Source: Arcicella rigui | GTDB taxonomy: Bacteria; Bacteroidota; Bacteroidia; Cytophagales; Spirosomataceae | Direction: 5' to 3' | Assembly (NCBI RefSeq): GCF_034929435.1 | Contig: NZ_JAYFUM010000008.1 | Coordinates: forward strand, 1 to 64,000 | DNA: 64,000 nucleotides | Part shown: positions 41,859 to 49,721 of the stretch, one piece after another | Position numbering within the stretch: position 1 is the first letter of the stretch | How the letters are laid out: every line of letters begins with the position of its first letter | Made by a program: the position numbers and the translations under genes | Notes under the pieces: generated by a model | What the model was told of the DNA's origin: nothing | Databases searched by the model: none | The model's input: the letters and a program-made list of their open reading frames with translations, nothing else

Positions 41859-43298
41859 ATGGAAAATTTAATCAAAGTTTCTTCGGAAGTTGGCACACTT
41901 CGACGTTTACTCATCCACAGTCCAGACAGTGGTTTGGGCAAAGTTGTACCTTCAAAAGCCCAAGACTGGCTTTTTGAAGACATTGTTCACTTAGACACGA
42001 TGCGTCGTCAAGAATATGATTATTACGTAAAAACATTACTCTATTTCCTCGACCCCGACAAAATCAAAAGTAAATTAGCGGCAATAGATGCCGATCCACA
42101 ACGCAATTTCTTTAAACCTGACAATCCTGAGTACTTTAATTCCGACAAAGTAATTGAGCTTCAAAAATTATTATCAGACATTTTAGAAAATGATTTGGTA
42201 AGAATGAAACTTGTAGCGGCAGCTTGTGCCATCGAAAAAGAATGGTACAGTACGCACGATGAATTGTTCAACCTCCCTCCTATCGAATTGGCGAAAACAT
42301 TGATTTCGGGAAGTACTCCTTCGGGTGAAATGCTTTTCCCACCAATTCCGAATTTTATTTTTACTCGTGATATTGGCATTACCATCAACGACCATATTTT
42401 GCTAAACCGTCCCAAAAAACAAGCTCGTACTCGTGAGGCACTTTTGGTTCAATATATCTTTTTCAATCATCCAATTTTCGAATCAGTTCGTCAAAATTTG
42501 ATTGAAATTCCCGACAATGAAACACTTTTCTTGTTGCCAGAATACGAAGCCAACGAAGCCCAAACGACTTTGGAAGGTGGCGACGTAATGATGGTAGCAA
42601 AAAACCATTTATTAATAGGTATTTCTGAAAGAACCACGGTAAATGCAGCCAAACAAGTAATTAAGATTTTATTCCAGAAAAAAGTAGTGGATAAAATTAC
42701 GTTGGTGAAAATTCCGAACAAGCGTGATTATATGCACATCGACACCGTTTTTACGCAAGTAAAACGTGATACTTGGGTACTGTTAGGTTCTCTGGCGAAG
42801 TCTCAGCTAAAAGCCGAAGACCAAGTATTGATTAAAGCAGGTTTACTTCCCTCGAAAAAAGCCGAAGAAGTACACATTGTACAGTTTCGTCGTGGGCAAG
42901 AACACGAACCCCGTGAAGTAGAAAGTTTGGAAGCTTTATTAAGAGAAATTTCTATTCACGATCTCGGCTGTAATCCGCTTGATGTGAAATTTATTTATTC
43001 GGGAAATAATGAATTTCCTTATGGAGCAAGAGAACAATGGACAGATTCGTGTAATCTCTTGGCAGTAAAAGAAGGCGTGGTAATCGGCTATGATAGAAAC
43101 GACAAAACCCTTGACGCTTTCAGAGAAATGGGCTACGAAACCATCAGAATGCAAGATTTATTGAATGATTTTGAAACGGGCAAACGTTCGCCAGAAACCA
43201 TTAACAATACTTTTATCATGCTTCCTTCTGCTGAATTATCACGAGCAAGAGGTGGTTCGCACTGTATGTCGATGCCAATTTTAAGAAGTGGTTTTTAA
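41859..43298 (+). CDS. Arginine deiminase-family protein
   Basis: The protein has 479 residues from ATG 41859; a start at 41817 would add 14 unrelated residues. Family features are present: GTLRRLLIHSPD near the N-terminus, NFIFTRDIGITI, TTLEGGDVMM, the His-containing MHIDTVFTQV, and the nucleophile Cys469 in ARGGSHCMSMP near the C-terminus. It likely converts arginine to citrulline plus ammonia in the cytoplasm. It is longer than typical ADI (about 410) because of extra helical sequence at 60-150. A CtlX-like gene follows 23 bases later, so the two may act in sequence. Confidence 0.85.
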   Translation: MENLIKVSSEVGTLRRLLIHSPDSGLGKVVPSKAQDWLFEDIVHLDTMRRQEYDYYVKTLLYFLDPDKIKSKLAAIDADPQRNFFKPDNPEYFNSDKVIELQKLLSDILENDLVRMKLVAAACAIEKEWYSTHDELFNLPPIELAKTLISGSTPSGEMLFPPIPNFIFTRDIGITINDHILLNRPKKQARTREALLVQYIFFNHPIFESVRQNLIEIPDNETLFLLPEYEANEAQTTLEGGDVMMVAKNHLLIGISERTTVNAAKQVIKILFQKKVVDKITLVKIPNKRDYMHIDTVFTQVKRDTWVLLGSLAKSQLKAEDQVLIKAGLLPSKKAEEVHIVQFRRGQEHEPREVESLEALLREISIHDLGCNPLDVKFIYSGNNEFPYGAREQWTDSCNLLAVKEGVVIGYDRNDKTLDAFREMGYETIRMQDLLNDFETGKRSPETINNTFIMLPSAELSRARGGSHCMSMPILRSGF

Positions 43299-43321
43299 CA
43301 AAAATTTCATCACTTTCATTT

Positions 43322-44251
43322 ATGCAATATCAGACTACTTCTCATATTTTAATGATTCGCCCTGTTCGTTTTGGATTTAATGAACAAACGGCTGTTTCAA
43401 ATGCTTTTCAAAACCAAGCTTTTGGGCAAGAAACGCAAGCGACTTCTCAGCAGATTGCTTTACAAGAATTTGACCAGATGGTTGAAGAGTTAAGAAAAGC
43501 AGGTGTGGATATTATTGTGGTAGAAGATACCGAAAATCCGCATACGCCAGATTCAATTTTTCCAAACAACTGGGTTTCATTTCATAGCGACGGAACGGTA
43601 ATTCTGTACCCAATGCAAGCAGAAAATCGCCGTTTAGAACGTCGTGAGGACATTATTGAAAAACTGGCTGAAAGATTTGCAGTAAAACAAACCGTTGATT
43701 TGTCTGTTTTTGAACAAGAAGAAAAGTATTTAGAAGGTACTGGTTCTATGGTTTTGGATAGAATCAACAAAATTGCTTATGCTTGTTTAGCTCCACGCAC
43801 CCATACAGAAGTACTTGAGGCTTTTGCCCAAAAAAGCGGTTATGAAATTGTATCATTCGACGCAGTGGATGGCAATGGTAAACAGATTTATCATACCAAT
43901 GTATTGATGTGTGTAGGCAGAAAATTTTCTGTTATTTGTCTCGAAGCCATTCCCAATGCAGAGCAACGCTTGAAAGTAAAAAATTCATTAGAAAGTCATG
44001 GCAAAACAGTAATTGAAATCAGCTTGGCACAAATGAATCAATTTGCAGGCAATATGTTGGAAGTACAAAATCAGCGTGGAGAAAATATCTTGGTGATGTC
44101 GAGTGCTGCTTTTAATTCACTGAATGAAGTACAACTTCAAGCTTTAGAAAATTTCTGTACCATTCGCCATTTCGACCTTTCGATGATTGAAGGAAACGGC
44201 GGAGGCTCGGCACGTTGTATGATGGCAGAAGTACATTTGCCCTTGAAATAG
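43322..44251 (+). CDS. ctlX: CtlX-like citrulline utilization hydrolase (amidinotransferase superfamily)
   Basis: The 309-residue protein is a short pentein-fold hydrolase. It has ILMIRPVRFGFNEQTAVSN, DSIFPNNWVSFHSDG, LEGTGSMVLDR, IYHTNVLMCVG with the active-site His and GGGSARCMMAEVHLP with Cys299. This resembles the CtlX family described as acting on citrulline, giving ornithine. Paired with the upstream arginine deiminase-like protein, it would make a route from arginine to ornithine without carbamoyl phosphate. No signal peptide is present. Confidence 0.82.
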   Translation: MQYQTTSHILMIRPVRFGFNEQTAVSNAFQNQAFGQETQATSQQIALQEFDQMVEELRKAGVDIIVVEDTENPHTPDSIFPNNWVSFHSDGTVILYPMQAENRRLERREDIIEKLAERFAVKQTVDLSVFEQEEKYLEGTGSMVLDRINKIAYACLAPRTHTEVLEAFAQKSGYEIVSFDAVDGNGKQIYHTNVLMCVGRKFSVICLEAIPNAEQRLKVKNSLESHGKTVIEISLAQMNQFAGNMLEVQNQRGENILVMSSAAFNSLNEVQLQALENFCTIRHFDLSMIEGNGGGSARCMMAEVHLPLK

Positions 44252-44354
44252 GAAAATATTCTTTATAGCTGCGGTACAGCTACTCAATACTATGAACTTT
44301 TGGCGTATTTTTGCCGTTAGAAAATATAAAACAGCATCAAATTTCAATAAAGAT

Positions 44355-44681
44355 ATGGTAACGATAACAGAAATAGCAGCAAATAAAATTATAGAATTAC
44401 GTCAGAAAGAAGGTCTTACAAGTGATTTCAACGTTCGTGTGGCTGTTGAAGGAGGCGGATGCTCAGGCTTGATGTACAATCTTGATTTTGCTTCACAACC
44501 TCAGCCGACTGACATGGTTTTTGAAGACAAAGGCGTAAAAATCATGGTTGACAAAAAGTCAATTTTATACTTAGCAGGTACAGAGCTTGATTTCTCAGAT
44601 GGTTTGAATGGCAAAGGTTTTCAGTTTAAAAACCCTAATGCCACTCGTACTTGTGGCTGTGGAGAAAGTTTTGCGGTTTAG
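44355..44681 (+). CDS. A-type Fe-S carrier protein (IscA/SufA/HesB family)
   Basis: The protein has 108 residues from ATG 44355; an earlier ATG at 44292 adds 21 residues that are not typical. All three cluster-binding cysteines are in place: Cys36 in GGGCSGL, Cys100 and Cys102 in TCGCGESF. The protein carries Fe-S clusters to targets. It is often encoded with suf genes; here it lies 3 kb from them in a different direction, separated by the arginine genes. Its stop overlaps the stop of the convergent unknown gene by 4 bases. Confidence 0.92.
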   Translation: MVTITEIAANKIIELRQKEGLTSDFNVRVAVEGGGCSGLMYNLDFASQPQPTDMVFEDKGVKIMVDKKSILYLAGTELDFSDGLNGKGFQFKNPNATRTCGCGESFAV

Positions 44682-45130
44682 AAACCAAATTTTCTCTTCT
44701 GTTTAGAAGAAATTGTTTTAGCATTTGAAATAGTCTCAGAGATAACTTTCATAGTTGTTTCTGAGACTATTCCTTTTAAACACTCTGAGTCTTTTGAAAG
44801 AAGTTGTTTAATTTCTTCATAACTTCTTTCTTGAATTTTTGAACAATCAATAAATGAATCATGGTCAATGAATTCATGACTCTTGGCGTCAATTGGTATA
44901 TGAAGACTTTTCAAATCCTCTGTTTTGAATATATTCGGATTAATTTCTGAATTAATGAAAACCGTTCCGAGTAAAACTTTATCATTTGAAAAACCTATAA
45001 TGATAAATCGTTTAATTTTAGGTGGTTTAGCGTCCTTAACGAATACTCTGATAATTGCACCTTTTTGAACATTTCTTTCCGCAAAATCATCTCGGTAGGA
45101 CTGCGGAAAGAAGTCACTTAAATCCGTCAT
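44678..45130 (-). CDS. Candidate toxin partner of Panacea antitoxin (unknown family)
   Basis: The 150-residue protein has no family I can name. Its first half looks like a small beta-barrel: GAIIRVFVKDAKPPKIKRF, IIIGFSNDKVLLGTVFINSE, then LHIPIDAKSHEFIDHDSF with IDCSKI. The hydrophobic-strand order and DSFIDC stretch bear some likeness to PemK/MazF SH3-like toxins but no catalytic residue is certain. The C-terminal third is helical and Lys/Ser-rich. The ATG overlaps the Panacea gene stop by 4 bases, which is typical of an antitoxin-toxin pair. The toxin role is inferred from that arrangement. Confidence 0.5.
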   Translation of the reverse strand: MTDLSDFFPQSYRDDFAERNVQKGAIIRVFVKDAKPPKIKRFIIIGFSNDKVLLGTVFINSEINPNIFKTEDLKSLHIPIDAKSHEFIDHDSFIDCSKIQERSYEEIKQLLSKDSECLKGIVSETTMKVISETISNAKTISSKQKRKFGF

Positions 45131-45687
45131 ACAAAAGATAGATTTTCATTTTCTACTAAAACAGAAATATATTGAAGCATTTCTTTACTCGCTCCACCCG
45201 ATTCTGCAATATCCAAAATATCCATTTCGTCATTCATGTTAGCTCTATTCCAAGCTAAATCATGTGATTTTTCCGACAATTCGTTGAAAGACAAATCTTT
45301 ATTTTCATTCAAAGACTTATCCAGACACTCCTGTTCTGATGCCGAAAAATCTTCTACGTCAGGTTCAACTTTAGCAATAATGATATTGTCAGGTTTTACT
45401 TCAAAATAATCAGAAAAGCTAATATTGTTATTCACAACACCATCAATTATTTTACCGATTCCACTTCTTATGTTACCTAATTCAGCATAAATTGTAGAAG
45501 GTACAGGCCCATGCTTCATGGCAATATAGCTATCCCCAACAATTGGACGACCAAATCGAGCTAAGTGTTCTTTTTCAGCAAAATATAAAACCTTGAATAC
45601 ACGCAAAAAATCAGCCTTTTCCAAGTTTTTAGTAATGTACAACAACACCGAAGTACATTTTTCTCTATCAAATTTGAATTGTTGCAT
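45127..45687 (-). CDS. Panacea-domain (DUF4065) protein, likely antitoxin
   Basis: The protein has 186 residues from ATG 45687; a TTG 24 bases earlier would add 8. The SocA-like/Panacea pattern is present: LRVFKVLYFAEKEHLARFGR at 28-47 followed by PIVGDSYIAMKHGPVPS at 48-64. Downstream is a helical region with SASEQECLDKSLNENKDLSF and SEKSHDLAWNRAN. Panacea domains form antitoxins for many unrelated toxins in described PanAT pairs. The protein encoded next, overlapping by 4 bases, would be its toxin. Neither gene has a relative in the window. Confidence 0.8.
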   Translation of the reverse strand: MQQFKFDREKCTSVLLYITKNLEKADFLRVFKVLYFAEKEHLARFGRPIVGDSYIAMKHGPVPSTIYAELGNIRSGIGKIIDGVVNNNISFSDYFEVKPDNIIIAKVEPDVEDFSASEQECLDKSLNENKDLSFNELSEKSHDLAWNRANMNDEMDILDIAESGGASKEMLQYISVLVENENLSFV

Positions 45688-45881
45688 CTTTTTATTCTTT
45701 GTTCGAAGCAAATTTAAAAGAAAAATAGATAATATTTTATTTCTAAGAATTTAACAATCAATAAGAATGTATAATTCAAGTACAGCTTTCTTTTAACTTT
45801 TATAGCTTGAGATAGTTTCTTAAAATAATCTAACAATTTCATTAAAAGTCATAATTTTGTGTGATTTTTAAAATATCAATT

Positions 45882-46883
45882 ATGACTTACTCAAGAATTG
45901 CGGGCATCGGGCATTATGTGCCTGAGAACATCATCAACAATCAATACTTAGAGACACTTATGGATACTTCGGATGCTTGGATTACCGAGCGAACGGGTAT
46001 CAAAGAACGTCGCTACTTTACTTATGGCAAAGATACCAATGCCTCTATGGCAACAGAAGCTGCCAAAATTGCGATTCAACGAGCCAATACTACTGCTCAA
46101 GAAATTGATTTTATCGTTTACGCTACTATTACTCCCGACTACTACTTTCCTGGGCCGGGTTTTATCATGCAAAGAGAATTGGGCATGGCGAATGTGGGCG
46201 TTTTAGATATTCGTGACCAGTGTTCGGGTTTTGTATATGCTTTGTCTGTTGCCGACCAATTTATTCGTTCTGGAATGTACAAAAATATTTTGGTGATTGG
46301 TTCTGAAATTCAATCTACTTTCTTGAATCAAAGTAATGAAGGCAGAGGAGTCGCTGTTATTTTTGGAGATGGTGCGGGTGCAGTGGTGGTACAAGCTACC
46401 GAAGACGAAAACCATAGAATACTTTCAACGCACTTACACGCCGACGGAAAGTATGCAGAAGATTTGTATGTAAAAGACCCGGGAAGTAGCCGTAAAAAAA
46501 GATTTTACGATGATTTACTCAACGATAAAAGTACTGGTGAAGTAATTATGAACGGCAATGCGGTTTTCAAACACGCCATTGTGCGTTTTCCTGAAGTAAT
46601 TAAAGAAGCTTTGGACAAAAATGGATTAGCTCCTACTGATATTGATTTGTTAGTACCACATCAAGCAAATCTCAGAATTTCTGAATATGTACGTCAGCAA
46701 ATGGGCTTGCCAGAGGAAAAAGTAATGAACAATATCCAAAAATATGGTAATACAACTGCGGCATCCATTCCGATAGCACTTTGCGAAGCTTGGGAAACTG
46801 GCAGAGTAAAAGACGGCGATTTGGTTTGCTTGGCAGCTTTTGGTAGTGGATTTACTTGGGGTTCGGCACTGATTCGTTGGTAA
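45882..46883 (+). CDS. 3-oxoacyl-ACP synthase III (FabH-like)
   Basis: The protein has 333 residues from ATG 45882; a GTG at 45861 is less likely. The thiolase-fold catalytic triad is complete: Cys114 in DQCSGFVYAL, His260 in VPHQANLRIS and Asn290 in YGNTTAASIP. FabH condenses acetyl-CoA or another starter with malonyl-ACP and starts fatty acid synthesis. No other fab gene is nearby, and Bacteroidota often carry several FabH copies, so it could instead serve a specialised lipid such as a flexirubin-type pigment. The housekeeping role is not certain. Confidence 0.87.
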   Translation: MTYSRIAGIGHYVPENIINNQYLETLMDTSDAWITERTGIKERRYFTYGKDTNASMATEAAKIAIQRANTTAQEIDFIVYATITPDYYFPGPGFIMQRELGMANVGVLDIRDQCSGFVYALSVADQFIRSGMYKNILVIGSEIQSTFLNQSNEGRGVAVIFGDGAGAVVVQATEDENHRILSTHLHADGKYAEDLYVKDPGSSRKKRFYDDLLNDKSTGEVIMNGNAVFKHAIVRFPEVIKEALDKNGLAPTDIDLLVPHQANLRISEYVRQQMGLPEEKVMNNIQKYGNTTAASIPIALCEAWETGRVKDGDLVCLAAFGSGFTWGSALIRW

Positions 46884-46892
46884 TGTAGCCAA

Positions 46893-46933
46893 AAAATAGG
46901 CTTACCCGATTGAAATTCGAGTAAGCCTATTTT
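46893..46933. terminator. Bidirectional terminator between fabH-like and PUR genes
   Basis: AAAATAGGCTTAC (46893-46905) and GTAAGCCTATTTT (46921-46933) match exactly with a 15-base loop. It ends both convergent genes (stops at 46883 and 46944). Confidence 0.88.
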
Positions 46934-46943
46934 GAAATGCTGA

Positions 46944-47270
46944 TTAGTCCCATTTCAAGTCACTGCCAAAACCTCCGATACTGTCTTCTTCATCACGATT
47001 AAATTGTGAGAAATCAACATCTGGCAATAATTCATGTTTTACATGATCTACGGCTTCTTGAAGTCCTTCAACAAATTTATCAAAATCTTCTTTGTACAAA
47101 AACATCTTGTGTTTTTCATAAGCGAAACCATCATCTTTTTGATAGCGGCGACTCTCAGTAATAGTAATGTAATAGTCGTTTGAACGGGTCGATTTCACAT
47201 CAAAAAAATACGTTCGTTTTCCTGCTCTAATACGTTTTGAAAACAATTCTTCTCTTTCTCTTTCTTCCAC
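46944..47270 (-). CDS. PUR-family DNA/RNA-binding protein (DUF3276)
   Basis: The 108-residue protein matches DUF3276: an acidic start MEEREREELFSKRIRAGKRT, YFFDVKSTRSNDYYITITES, KHKMFLYKEDFDKFVEGL and an acidic C-terminus. Bacteroidota have one or two such Pur-alpha-like proteins; in Borrelia relatives bind nucleic acid. Its function here is unproven, probably nucleic-acid binding in the cytoplasm. The fabH-like gene is convergent. Confidence 0.88.
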   Translation of the reverse strand: MEEREREELFSKRIRAGKRTYFFDVKSTRSNDYYITITESRRYQKDDGFAYEKHKMFLYKEDFDKFVEGLQEAVDHVKHELLPDVDFSQFNRDEEDSIGGFGSDLKWD

Positions 47271-47398
47271 TGTGCTATGACAATTTAGGGTTTACGGATT
47301 GGTAAAAATAGAAATTTTCTGAATGTTTCAAAAATTTATCCTTAAAAATTATTTATTCTGATTTAATTAATGCTTGATTTCTGAAGAGTTCATAAAAA

Positions 47399-47427
47399 AG
47401 CCCTACCAAAGCGTACTTCGTAGGGCT
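47399..47427 (-). terminator. Terminator after Hsp20-like gene
   Basis: AGCCCTAC (47399-47406) pairs with GTAGGGCT (47420-47427). On the minus strand six T follow. Upstream on the plus strand the TTCATAAAAAA element of the long terminators is seen again. Confidence 0.85.
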
Positions 47428-47443
47428 GATATATAGCTAATTA

Positions 47444-47842
47444 TTATATTTCGACGTCGATGTGTTTTTTGAATTTCTTTCGATAATCATCTATCGGCAT
47501 CACGATTTTCCATTGCTGGTTGTAGTACTTTGCCGAGATATTCTCAACATCCACAAAGTTAGGTAACATCAATTGTCCTATTGTTTGTGGCACATAGTTT
47601 TCGGGTATTTCCTGCTCTGCTTTTTTCAAAACTGGCTGAAGTGTATAAAGCCACAAGCGATTGTTGTCAACATCTACTTTCAGATGGTCGGCTTCCAAGC
47701 CCGCTACTTTTACAAATACTTCGTAAGAATCCTCTGTTTGATTTACAGTAATGTTCGGTTCAACTCTTCCACCATTAAGCGTATTACTAAAATCTATATT
47801 GGCTAAAATATTTTTCGGAATTTCAATTTTCTTATTCATCAT
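47444..47842 (-). CDS. Hsp20/alpha-crystallin-like small protein
   Basis: The 132-residue protein has an alpha-crystallin-like core: NITVNQTEDSYEVFVKVAGL near 50, HLKVDVDNNRLWLY, QLMLPNFVDVENISAKYYNQ and a C-terminal QQWKIVMPI strand. The I-x-I tail of usual small heat-shock proteins is lacking; the end is KKHIDVEI. Small heat-shock proteins hold unfolded proteins in the cytoplasm. Because the usual C-terminal motif is missing, it may be a divergent member. Two adjacent ATG start it; the first is used. Confidence 0.72.
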   Translation of the reverse strand: MMNKKIEIPKNILANIDFSNTLNGGRVEPNITVNQTEDSYEVFVKVAGLEADHLKVDVDNNRLWLYTLQPVLKKAEQEIPENYVPQTIGQLMLPNFVDVENISAKYYNQQWKIVMPIDDYRKKFKKHIDVEI

Positions 47843-48083
47843 ATTTTACGTTTAAAGCTTTTAAATACTTATTTACGGAAAGGTATTTCTGTATTTACAA
47901 AAGCTGTACCATTCAGAAAAATATGCCAAAAAGTCTTGAATTGATTTAACATTAAGACAAAACGTCTTGAATCAACATTTCACAAACAAATAAAATGTCA
48001 CTTTTTTGTGATTTGTTGAATTTTTTCTTCATTAAACTTGGCTTCTTGCGTAACTTTATTGTCTATTCAACCTTGCTTAAACC

Positions 48084-48377
48084 ATGACATACTCAGAATT
48101 TAAAGCTTCATTGCAACATCCAGAAGCACCACAGGGTGTACACGAGCTACTGAAAGCTCTTTGGTATGATGCAAATCAAGACTGGGAAGCAGCCCACGAA
48201 GTGGCACAGTCGAATGAAGGTTCAAAAAACTACGACCGCCTTCACGCTTATCTTCACAGAAAAGAAGGCGACAACTGGAACGCCCAATATTGGTACACAC
48301 GTGCGAAAGCAAAAGTATTTATGGGTACACTTCAAGAAGAATGGGAAATGTTGGTAAACCAGTTTTTGGCTCTATGA
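48084..48377 (+). CDS. Small conserved Trp-rich protein of unknown function
   Basis: The 97-residue protein is acidic and rich in Trp, His and Ala: VHELLKALWYDANQDWEAAH, EVAQSNEGSKNYDRLHAYLH, RKEGDNWNAQYWYTRA. Similar proteins occur in many bacteria without assigned function. The pattern of helices suggests a small helical bundle in the cytoplasm. It precedes metF by 85 bases, but a low-GC hairpin lies between, so co-transcription is uncertain. Confidence 0.75.
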   Translation: MTYSEFKASLQHPEAPQGVHELLKALWYDANQDWEAAHEVAQSNEGSKNYDRLHAYLHRKEGDNWNAQYWYTRAKAKVFMGTLQEEWEMLVNQFLAL

Positions 48378-48430
48378 GTTTTGCCTACCTTTGTTAAAAT
48401 TTTCAAGAATTTTTCTATTTTCATTTTTAC

Positions 48431-48452
48431 AAAAAACGTTTTGACGTTTTTT
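48431..48452 (+). promoter_or_regulatory. Low-GC hairpin just upstream of metF
   Basis: AAAAAACGT (48431-48439) and ACGTTTTTT (48444-48452) are exact reverse complements with a 4-base loop. It lies 10 bases before the metF start. The weak core makes a terminator doubtful; it could be an operator or a translation-control element. Confidence 0.35.
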
Positions 48453-48462
48453 AAGATTTAGC

Positions 48463-49416
48463 ATGACAAAAATCACCCAATACATCGAGCAAGCAAAAGG
48501 TAAAACCTTATTTTCAATCGAGATTATTCCGCCAGTAAAAGGGGAAAACATTCAATCTTTGATGAGTAATATTGAACCTTTGATGGAATTCAAACCGCCT
48601 TTTATTGAGGTAACGTATCACCGTGAAGAGTTTTTAGAAAAAATTGTGAATGGTAAAATTGAAAGAATTCCGATTCGCAAACGACCAGGTACAGTGGGAA
48701 TCTGTGCCAGTTTGATGAATCGCTTCAAGGTTGATGCCGTGCCACACGTAATTTGTGGCGGATTTACCAAAGAAGAAACCGAAGACTTTTTATTTGATTT
48801 ACATTATTTAGGCATCGATAACGTACTGGTACTTCGTGGCGACCCAGTGAAAGGAAATGCGGCATTTACGCCAGAAAAAGGTGGTCATGCCTACGCAAGT
48901 GAGCTTTTGGAACAAGTAGTAAAAATGAACCAAGGCGTACTTTTGCACGAAGAAACGCAATCTGCCCCAACCAATTTTTGTATCGGGGTAGCGGGTTATC
49001 CTGAAAAACATTTTGAAGCTCCCAACTTTAGCACTGATTTTGCTTATTTGAAAAAGAAAGTGGAATTAGGGGCAGACTATATCGTTACCCAAATGTTTTT
49101 TGACAACCAAAAGTACTTTGATTTTGTAGCTAAATGCCGTGCGGCAGGGATTACAGTACCGATTATTCCGGGCTTAAAACCTTTAGCAACTAAAAAACAA
49201 CTGACCGTTTTACCACGAATCTTCCATTTAGATTTACCCGAAGATTTAGTAAAAGCCGTTGAAAGCTGTAAAACAGACAAAGAAGTAAAACAAGTTGGGG
49301 TAGAATGGTGCATTGCCCAATGTAAAGAGCTTATGGCTTTTGAAGCTCCAATCTTGCATTTCTATACGATGAGTAAGTCAGAAAGTACTAAGAAAATTGC
49401 GGAAGCAATTTTTTAA
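48463..49416 (+). CDS. metF: 5,10-methylenetetrahydrofolate reductase
   Basis: The 317-residue TIM-barrel flavoprotein has FSIEIIPPVKGENI near the N-terminus, FIEVTYHRE, NVLVLRGDPVKG, FCIGVAGYPEKHFEAPN, LGADYIVTQMFFDNQKYFDF and VPIIPGLKPLATKKQL. It makes 5-methyl-tetrahydrofolate for the methionine synthase encoded at 56623. The family pattern is complete. It is closed by a 12-bp terminator stem. Confidence 0.95.
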   Translation: MTKITQYIEQAKGKTLFSIEIIPPVKGENIQSLMSNIEPLMEFKPPFIEVTYHREEFLEKIVNGKIERIPIRKRPGTVGICASLMNRFKVDAVPHVICGGFTKEETEDFLFDLHYLGIDNVLVLRGDPVKGNAAFTPEKGGHAYASELLEQVVKMNQGVLLHEETQSAPTNFCIGVAGYPEKHFEAPNFSTDFAYLKKKVELGADYIVTQMFFDNQKYFDFVAKCRAAGITVPIIPGLKPLATKKQLTVLPRIFHLDLPEDLVKAVESCKTDKEVKQVGVEWCIAQCKELMAFEAPILHFYTMSKSESTKKIAEAIF

Positions 49417-49721
49417 TATTTTGCCTTTTACTTCCTTGTGTGCCATGTATAGCTACACAAGGAAGTATTTTCTTCAAGCCTAATTTCACTTATCAAATTT
49501 ACAATATTAATAATCTATGAGTTTGAAATACAGCTTATTGATTATTTGGTTAAATTTCCTGCTCTTATCTATATCTATTTTTGCACATTTTCTAAGTCTA
49601 ATTCATTACTTTCAAGAAGAGATATTTTTTTGTAATATTATAACAATTCCTAAAACCAATTTGTGTCGATTACTTTTACAGTCTTTGGCACTTTTACTGA
49701 CCACTCGAAAGGTAAAATGCT
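49417..49721. other. Intergenic region before sensor kinase gene
   Basis: Apart from the metF terminator this stretch holds no supported gene. A 73-codon hydrophobic frame (49517-49738) overlaps the kinase start and is treated as chance. Confidence 0.5.
49430..49466 (+). terminator. Terminator after metF
   Basis: ACTTCCTTGTGT (49430-49441) pairs exactly with ACACAAGGAAGT (49455-49466). ATTTTCTT follows. It lies 14 bases after the metF stop. Confidence 0.8.
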
